A DNA stretch of 64,000 nucleotides, from assembly GCA_025738555.1 (NCBI GenBank), contig JAOVFP010000001.1, forward strand, positions 1,426,001 through 1,490,000. The letters are read 5' to 3'. The DNA comes from Cyathus striatus (lineage: Eukaryota > Basidiomycota > Agaricomycetes > Agaricales > Nidulariaceae). This document shows, piece after piece, positions 57,629 to 64,000 of this stretch. Under the pieces are notes generated by a model. That model saw only the letters and a program-made list of their open reading frames with translations, did no database searches and was not told where the DNA came from. Within the stretch, counting starts at the first letter, position 1. Each line of letters begins with the position of its first letter. The position numbers and the translations under genes were made by a program.

Positions 57629-58817
57629 ATGTCATTCCCCTCCCTCAATATCCATCATGTCGAACTCCAGATTACGGGGAAAACCTTGAACCTTCCGATG
57701 GATTTGAATCAGCGCAAGATGGTTACGCACCTAATCTGCACAAATAACTCCTTCAGTCTTTCACAACTTTACTGGGATATTCTATGTTTTATGCCTAACC
57801 TCACCTCTTTCACTTTGTCCAGAAATTTCGACCTTAAACAGCTAAGTGATTTTCACACATGGATCAAGCTCCCAAAATCTATTAAAGAGATAAAGCTCTG
57901 TGGGAGCGTTGTGGATTTCTTGGATGTCCTTGTGACTGAAGGACGTATTGAATTACTGGATCTAAACCTGGAAGAAGATGATGATACACAAGATGAAACA
58001 AATGGAGATTCTGAAGAATTTCCTACTGCGCTCGAAACATATGCCAAACGTACTGAAATTTTCCGGCATATCGGAAGCTAGGCCTACCCAGTGGACCTCT
58101 GGAGCATTTTCACAGTTAAAGCACCTAGAAATCATCAATACGCCAGCCTTGATAGTGGGGTATGAAGAAAAGAAATCGGTTAATTTTAATGAGTTAGAAA
58201 CGTTGAAGTTGGATGGAGACTTTTACAAACTATTGAAGATTTTCAAAGCGCCCAAACTTACGACATTAGATTTACGCGTATTCAGTTCGTTATCGGAATC
58301 CTTATGTCGTACAACGGCGAGCGCAATTGTTGACTTCTGCGTGTCTACGCCTCAACTACAACGCTTGAATCTATCCCGATTCAGTTTGACTTATTTTTCT
58401 CTAGAAAAACCATGGTTCAACTTCGGGACAGTTAAGATACTCGATTTGAGCCGATCGTATTCCTACGAGATGGATATAATAGAGCTGTCGAAGGTGAATA
58501 AAACGATAAACGCACCGCATATGTTTCCTAACTTGCTAGACATTATGGTGTTGCTTCCTGAAACTCCAGAGAGAGAGGTGAATAGAGTGGCGCCGCTGCT
58601 TAAATGGGTAATTTCTCCCCTAAGGGCCAACCTTGCTCACGCAAAATTGTTCTGTTTTGACACCATTAAAGATGATGAAAAGAGATCTATAACAGAGTTT
58701 ATAGATTGGCGGATGCTAAATGGCGTGCAATGCGCTGAGGTACAATTGAGTAACGTCGAAGCCCCCTTATATAGGGGTCTCGAAAAGGTTGAACCAGTGA
58801 ATAATTGGAATATCTAG
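57629..58817 (+). pseudogene. Short F-box/LRR-family copy D, frameshifted
   Basis: Start MSFPSLNIHHVELQITGK. LRR-like segments (MVTHLICTNNSFSL, MPNLTSFTLSRNF, IKEIKLCGSVV) run to LLDLNLEEDDDTQDE. From about 57980 the homologous frame is the next one (EILKNFLLRSKH, PNVLKFSGISEA), continuing through FSQLKHLEIINTP, FNELETLKLDGD, LQRLNLSRFSL and TVKILDLSR to a stop at 58815-58817. The shift is at the acidic GAAGAAGATGATGAT run, the equivalent place to the shift in copy B. A 61-nt GT...AG segment there would join in phase but would delete conserved residues. About 395 residues if continuous; no F-box. Confidence 0.65.
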
Positions 58818-59448
58818 TAGGATTCATATGTTATTTTAATCACGGTGATGTCGAATAAAACCTTCTTTATCATGTCATTATATGAAGACTTTAATAAAGT
58901 GCGTACATAAAAAACACATAATATAATCAGGTAAAACGTTCACTAACAATTGGACAATTGGCATAGCACCGTACGTAATACGTTGTAATCCATGCCAAAT
59001 CCACGCTAAGTATTCAGCATGCCTGACAGCCTTCGCTCCCTTATATCAACATTCTTCCCTCTTAGTAGAACCACGTTACACCACTCTCATAAAATCCGGA
59101 GGTAAGTAACAGGCTTCCAGAACGTCGTACTGAAATCCCATTGTTCCCATTGGCAGCCCCGGCCCAGACCAAAACGTCATATCACGTGTACCCGCCCAGA
59201 ATCTCAGGGATAAAAATATCGCTAGCCGGGGAGGTCCACATCATACCCTCTAGGCTCTCCTCCCTTGACTAATACGACGTACTATCAAGCTCAAGTTCTA
59301 GTCAAGTTCCAGTCTCTCCAACGGCCATGGTGGTGGATACTAGATAAGAACCACCGACCCAACGGGCGGTGTGGAGATTCGTTCATTCTCGCTTCAGTTC
59401 CTGTTACCCTACCTTTCTCTCCACCGTTCTCTTTCTATTCTAACTTCG
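58818..59448 (+). promoter_or_regulatory. Promoter of cytochrome c copy 1, with CCAAT box
   Basis: GTTCCCATTGGC (ATTGGC at 59149-59154, the complement of CCAAT) is also present upstream of copy 2 (63528-63533). CCAAT boxes bound by the HAP complex are the known activator sites of fungal cytochrome c genes. GGGATAAAAATATC at about 59208 may be the TATA region. No gene between 58818 and 59100. Confidence 0.55.
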
Positions 59449-60010
59449 ATGCCTTATTCTCCCGGTAAGACTTTCTCAACGTACAACAATACAAAGGAGA
59501 GCTAACGCATAAAACACACAGGAGACGCAGCAGTAGGCGCAAGCCTCTTCGCAGCGCGTTGTTCACACTGCCACACACTCGGCGCAGGCGAACCTCATAA
59601 ACTCGGTCCCAACCTCCACGGGTACGTCCTACTCCCCTCCTATTCTAAACGACTTTCATTCTAAACGACTACAAAAAGCCTATTCGGACGAAAAGCCGGA
59701 CAGGCAAAGCACTTCCCCTACACACACGCGAACGCCGAAAAGGACGTGATATGGGACGAACAGACGTTATCCGAGTACTTCAAGGATCCTATGAAAGTAC
59801 GTTCTGTACTATGTTCTTTGTAGGAAGGGTGGTATTGATGGATGATTTGAAAGTATATCCCGGGTACGAGTGTGATGATGAAGAATGCTGGGTTTAAGAG
59901 TGAGAAGGATAGGAATAATCTGGTTACGTATCTCAAACAGGCTGTGAGTTCCCTTTTTTCTTGTTTTTTGGGGGGTTGGGCTTATGGTGGTTGTTGAATA
60001 GACTTCTTGA
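59449..60010 (+). CDS. Cytochrome c, 110 residues
   Basis: Soluble electron carrier between complexes III and IV in the mitochondrial intermembrane space. Exons are 59449-59464, 59522-59621, 59679-59796, 59854-59943 and 60002-60010, joined across introns of 57, 57, 57 and 58 nt in matching phase. Features are MPYSPGDA, the haem-binding [53 protein letters not shown] and the end KQATS. In the axial-Met loop it reads [18 protein letters not shown] where the family usually has GTKM.F.G.KKEKDRN, two residues longer. The second Met of MM would be the haem ligand. Otherwise intact. It is divergent in places ([11 protein letters not shown]), so it could be a paralogue rather than the main copy. Confidence 0.92.
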
Positions 60011-60042
60011 GTGGGATGTTACACTCCGCTCGACGTAGACGT

Positions 60043-60240
60043 CACCACCACCACTCCATATTTGCTCTACCTTACGCATAGACAATATAACGTCTAGTAC
60101 CCACCACCACCACTCCATATACGCTCTATCTTACGCATAGACGTTATCACGTCTAATAGCCAACCACCACCACCGCTCTGTATTCATACAAATTGTACAT
60201 TCCCACCACCACCGCCGCTCTGCCTTCATACAGACTGTAA
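60043..60240. repeat. Minisatellite of about 60-bp units
   Basis: Three to four units of CCACCACCACCACTCCATAT, (C/T)GCTCTA(T/C)CTTACGCATAGAC and GTCTA(G/A)TA, just downstream of the cytochrome c stop. The later units drift to CACCGCTCTG..TTCATACA. Confidence 0.75.
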
Positions 60241-61564
60241 ATTATGCTCAATGATTCCCTTTGCATTCTACTTGGACATATTGCAATAGACATCATTACT
60301 TTGGATTCATCGTCGCGTTGCGCTTTCAAGTCGTATCTTGGTAGCTGTCGTCTCCGATGTCGCGCTGAGGAAGATGTCGTGAGCGCTTATCCAGCTGAGC
60401 TAGCGAGTGAGCTGAACCGTGTCTTCGTTCAAACCATGTACATACTCTCTCATTACGATGACTGATACTTATTCTCAGCATTCAGATGATCGTTAATACA
60501 CTTGAGTGTTTCTTCATGAATCACTTAGAGTAGTATCTCACAAGCCTTGGGAAAGAGATACCCCCTGTGCTGCAAGTTGACGACCGCATCCTCCAGCTTT
60601 CAGTGTAAGTCCAACAGTTCCGCACCAAAATCTTCTACATTGCAAACGACAACTCGGAGAAAACCCCCTGCCCATGGAAAAATTAAGTGAGACGCCGTTT
60701 CCTGGTCATGGCCTGGGCTTGGTTGCTTTTTCCTCCCAATGCCCTGGCCCTGCTGAGGATTTTCCTGTGTTATTTCTGTGGCAGCGTCACGAGCATGCAA
60801 TTGACTGCAACAGCCAATTAATTAGTCTCGGCTACCCATCCGTTGACACTCGTCCAAATCGGGATTTGCTTTTGGACGAGTGTCAACGGATGGGTAGTCG
60901 AGACTACCAATTAATACACTTGAGCTATCGCACCGTTATTCGGGGGTCACTTAGTATCTCACAAACCTTTGAAAAAAGATACCTCCTGAGCTTGAAGACA
61001 CGATCTTCACGCTCTCAGTTTTAGTACATCGGCTCCGTATCAAGGTCTTCTACATTTATAGATGCCAATGGTTTCGAAGGGGAGCATGGATAAACGGAAG
61101 AAGTGACGAGTCGTAGGTTCCCGACCCACAGTGGCAAAACGTGATTTGCATGCTTTTCATTGCTCCAGATCAGATCCAAATATAATACTACAATGATTGG
61201 AATATTTTCTTACATTTATAGTATGATAATGAAAGGCTAAGAACAATACCTTCGAGCCTCGAGGTCTGCTCGAGATATTTACAATTACCATGTTTAGAAC
61301 GCGCAACTTACCGTACTTGAGTGGCAACGTGGGAGAACACAATGACTGAACTCTTCCCGACTTGGTAATTCAACGTGAACATCGAACAATGACACAAATG
61401 CATGATCTTTCATTGTTCGATATTGAACGCTTTGACTTTTCAAATTGCATAATAATTCGACTAGTGACAAGACATACATATCATTTCTACCTTTCTTTCC
61501 CCCATCCTCTTCGTAACGGCTACATCACATTACACACTTGTCACCGTAACATCATCGCTAAAAC
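60241..61564. other. Direct repeat and large hairpin, no gene
   Basis: CACTTGAG...CACTTAG..AGTATCTCACAA...AGATACC.CCTG at 60493-60645 is repeated at 60917-61055. Between the copies is a hairpin with 42-bp arms (60817-60858 and 60871-60915). No coding region is supported. Confidence 0.55.
60817..60915. repeat. Near-perfect 42-bp inverted repeat (hairpin)
   Basis: The left arm contains CTACCCATCCGTTGACACTC and the right arm GAGTGTCAACGGATGGGTAG. They are separated by a 12-base spacer and differ by one substitution and a 2-3 base insertion near the outer end. Confidence 0.9.
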
Positions 61565-63057
61565 ATGGATAATATCCAATCCGTCAATTTCAAGGAGTTG
61601 GAACGAGACGAAACTGTTTCGGACTCGAATGTGGACAATATCCAATTTATCAATTACACGGCTGATGAGCTGCAACCAGAAGAGCCGCAAAAAGATGCTA
61701 TTTTGACGTCCTTCCAGCGTAGATCATCTAAGCTAAAGGCCTTAGCAGAAATGCCACGCATTCCATCTATCCCTCATAACTTGATTGAAAAAATAGTGTG
61801 GATGGTGGCGGAAGAATACGTGCAACTGACCTCCCAGACTCGAAGGCGGGATTCCTTAGCAGCTCTAATGCAGCTCTCGAAATCATCATCCGCCGTTCGA
61901 AAATACGTATTCCAGTGTATCCTCCATAACACCGTTATTGTAGATGTGACCGCCAAAAACCGACGCCGAACTCTCAGGCTCGCGGAAATCCTTTCGGCCC
62001 GCCCAGAATTGGTGTCATACATCAAGAAACTCACCATTAGAAGGGTTGATACGACGAGGGTCACGGGAGCTGAGATTCTCATTGCCTTCATTCTCCGGAT
62101 GATGACGTCCAATTTGAAGGTGTTCACTTTGGACTTTAAGTCGATGCAATATGGTGCGAAGAGCTCGTGTAGCTGGGGTAACATTGATTCTTCGGTGTCG
62201 GCAGAAATCGAGAGGGGGTTATCGACCGTTTGGGAACTGGACGAATTGCATTTACGAAACATTACCGGTGTTCCTGCTGCATTGCTGCTATACCTCCCCG
62301 ACTCGTTGAAGTTGCTGAACCTCGTTAACGTGGAGTACTCTGACCAGTACTTTCGATCGTCGGCTGAAGACGCTGATGATGCACTTACCTTAGAAGATAT
62401 AGAAGAAGTCGACGAAAGGTCTAGTCTGCACGAGCTCAGAATATGTCATGGAGAAGCGTGGACACTGAACTATATTGCGAAACCGAGCGCGGTATACGAA
62501 ACTGAAGCTGTCTTTCCGCTTTCTCTACATGGATTACGGAGGCTCTTCTTTGAACCTGGATCCGGTGAGCAGCTGAAGTCGTTGTTGAGCGTTCTGAAAG
62601 CCAGTTCCGAGTCGTTGGAATTTTTATCTATCTATATTTCCGGTCTTGTTCCAGGTATTTTCTATTACTTTTCTGATTATACAAATGTTTACATAAACGT
62701 TCAGCAAGAGAACACATCCATTTCATGCCCCTTACGCCGGCCAAATCTATCACTCAGCTTCATATCCATGTAGCCATGCAAGACGGTGCCAATGCTCTTT
62801 TCCTTCTGCACACGCTGCCTGTGAATAGGAATCTCATCAAGATTGATGTAGATCTTACCGTACTTAACTGCCACACCGGTCAAATTGCCGAGTATCAACT
62901 GCCTAAGCTACATTGCGATTTTTTCCGGAATGTTATGGCGAAGGATAAGTTTGGGGAGAAGTGCACTCTTACGGTTTACGCATTCGTGTGGGAAGATAAG
63001 GTCAGGAGGCAGGCTCCACTTCTGAGTCTTGTACCTGGACAGAAGCTATCAGAGTGA
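61565..63057 (+). CDS. F-box-like protein, about 480 residues
   Basis: Probably an SCF-type adaptor; target unknown. The start MDNIQSVNFKELERD is in a good context (AAAACATGGA). Exon 1 is 61565-62654 and exon 2 is 62705-63057, joined across a 50-nt intron (GTATTT...TTCAG) in phase 1. The F-box-like segment is at about residues 68-110 (PSIPHNLIEKIVWMVAEEYV...LMQLSKSSSAVRKYVFQ). Downstream are LRR-like strands (VFTLDFKSM, LDELHLRNITG, LKLLNLVNV, LHELRICHG, LRRLFFEPG) and a C-terminal ITQLHIHVAMQDG...LVPGQKLSE. It is diverged from copies A-D and has no frameshift. It lies between the two cytochrome c genes. Confidence 0.75.
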
Positions 63058-63718
63058 TGAATTTTTATGTTATATTATTACTTTTTTCATGCCTTTTATA
63101 TGCGCAATGTACACCAATTCAGGCGAATGTGCTTAACTTAGACTTAAATGTGATTGATTACGTATACTTATAGAACGTAAGCATTTGTCGCCCAGAGGCT
63201 AGAGCACCGTTTCCGGGTCCCAGGCCCAGTTCAAAAACATAAACTTTCGTATTATTCTAGGCTTTTAGGAACAAAATATCAGAAGCGAATGGCGACGACT
63301 CGGAGGAAACTTGGCCAAGCTATTCAAAATGTTTCGGGCCGTTCTTCAACGCAAGCAAGTAAAATTATATCAGTATTGACTCACATTTATATTGGGATAT
63401 TCAGTATTCTCTTTATATAAGTATACTGAGGAGTTTCCAACATTCTTTCCTCTTCACCAACTACTTTGCAACCCCTTTGAAGTTCGACCAGCGCACTAAA
63501 CCTTCCCACTAAAATCACAGCGTTCCCATTGGCTCCCTCCCGTTGCCAAGACCCAGCTGTCACATCAAGTCTACGCGCCCACAATTTCGGAGGTAACAAA
63601 AACATTCCGGGGACAGCTCATAAACTCTCTCCGTCCTCTTCCACCTTCGTCATCTGTCCTCGTTCAGCCTTTTCTCTACCCTCAACCTTTTCATCCTCCA
63701 TATTTTCCGTATACATAA
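63058..63718 (+). promoter_or_regulatory. Promoter of cytochrome c copy 2
   Basis: CGTTCCCATTGGC (ATTGGC 63528-63533) is followed by a GTCACATCAAGTCTACGCGC block similar to GTCATATCACGTGTACCCGC upstream of copy 1. The duplication therefore included the regulatory region. Nothing coding between 63058 and 63480. Confidence 0.5.
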
Positions 63719-64000
63719 ATGTCTTACGCAACTGGTGCGTGTTCCATGCTACTTAACTACAGAAGAGAAGCTGACGGCCAAATCATCTAGGCGACGCCAC
63801 AAAAGGCGCTAGCCTCTTCAAAACCCGCTGTGCGCAATGCCACACTCTCGGTTCCGGTGAACCACACAAAGTCGGGCCCAACCTCCACAGGTACACATCC
63901 CTCCTTCCTCTCCCTCACCTATTTGCTAATCCAACTCAACGACAGCATATTCGGTAAAAAATCAGGTCAAGCAGACGGCTAGTCTTACACCGCTGCTAAC
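63719..64000 (+). pseudogene. Cytochrome c copy 2, in-frame stop (runs off the window)
   Basis: Exon 1 (63719-63734, MSYAT) joins exon 2 from 63791 across a 56-nt intron, giving [20 protein letters not shown], then [13 protein letters not shown]. Exon 3 begins at 63946 after a CGACAG acceptor. The haem motif CAQCH and HKVGPNLH are canonical, more so than in copy 1. Two problems follow. Gly of LHG becomes Ser at the exon 2/3 junction (AG|C). A TAG at 63980-63982 replaces the residue usually Phe, in the context ADG-stop-SYTAAN. The downstream SYTAAN is normal cytochrome c sequence, so the stop looks recent or could be an error. The rest lies outside the window. Confidence 0.85.

Noticed and set aside
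57932..57992. A 61-nt intron that would heal the frameshift of LRR copy D
   Set aside because: The phase fits, but it would remove residues conserved with the 47-kb gene (LLDLNLEED-like) and the donor GTGACT is poor.

Overview
The window is nuclear DNA of a filamentous basidiomycete, most likely an agaricomycete. The evidence is the many 47-63 nt GT-AG introns, cytochrome c genes split into short exons, F-box/LRR genes, a DUF6532-type gene, an NB-ARC/TPR (NLR-like) gene and an intron-containing tRNA-Lys(CTT). Little of it looks like housekeeping chromosome; most is repeat-rich accessory DNA with scattered genes, many of them broken.

Layout. 1-8.5 kb: a decayed PHD-like gene (minus strand), a short-chain dehydrogenase (SDR) pseudogene, AT-rich CpG-poor DNA with a 205-bp tandem triplication, and a run of tRNA-Lys-like repeats. 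8.485-12.789 kb: a 4.3-kb hAT-type element with an 8-bp target duplication, containing nested long inverted repeats. 12.8-30 kb: four copies of a long complex repeat, the better SDR copy (16.97-18.03), an unidentified gene (19.78-20.49), a truncated TPR gene (23.5-24.2) and a 1-kb 19-bp satellite flanked by palindromic arrays. 30.5-34.7 kb: an NB-ARC gene with 20 nearly identical 42-residue TPRs. 35.5-40 kb: an inverted-repeat element and a DUF6532-type pseudogene. 43.67 kb: a RapZ C-terminal-domain protein gene. 44.7-46.75 kb: a tandem array of tRNA-Lys-like hairpins next to the tRNA-Lys gene. 47-63 kb: an F-box/LRR family (one member split by a TA-target transposon, three short frameshifted copies, one intact divergent member) and two tandem cytochrome c genes, the second with an in-frame stop.

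Three themes link these parts. First, a hairpin matching the 5' half plus intron of tRNA-Lys(CTT) recurs about 20 times on both strands. Second, blocks around 2.1-6.9, 23.5-24.3 and 30.5-39.4 kb have very few CpG dinucleotides and carry in-frame TGA codons where CGA is expected, which suggests methylation-linked or RIP-like C-to-T mutation; the two SDR copies provide a within-window comparison. Third, several otherwise good genes carry one single-base frameshift, which may be real decay or assembly indels. All domain and family names are from motif recognition only; no database search was possible.
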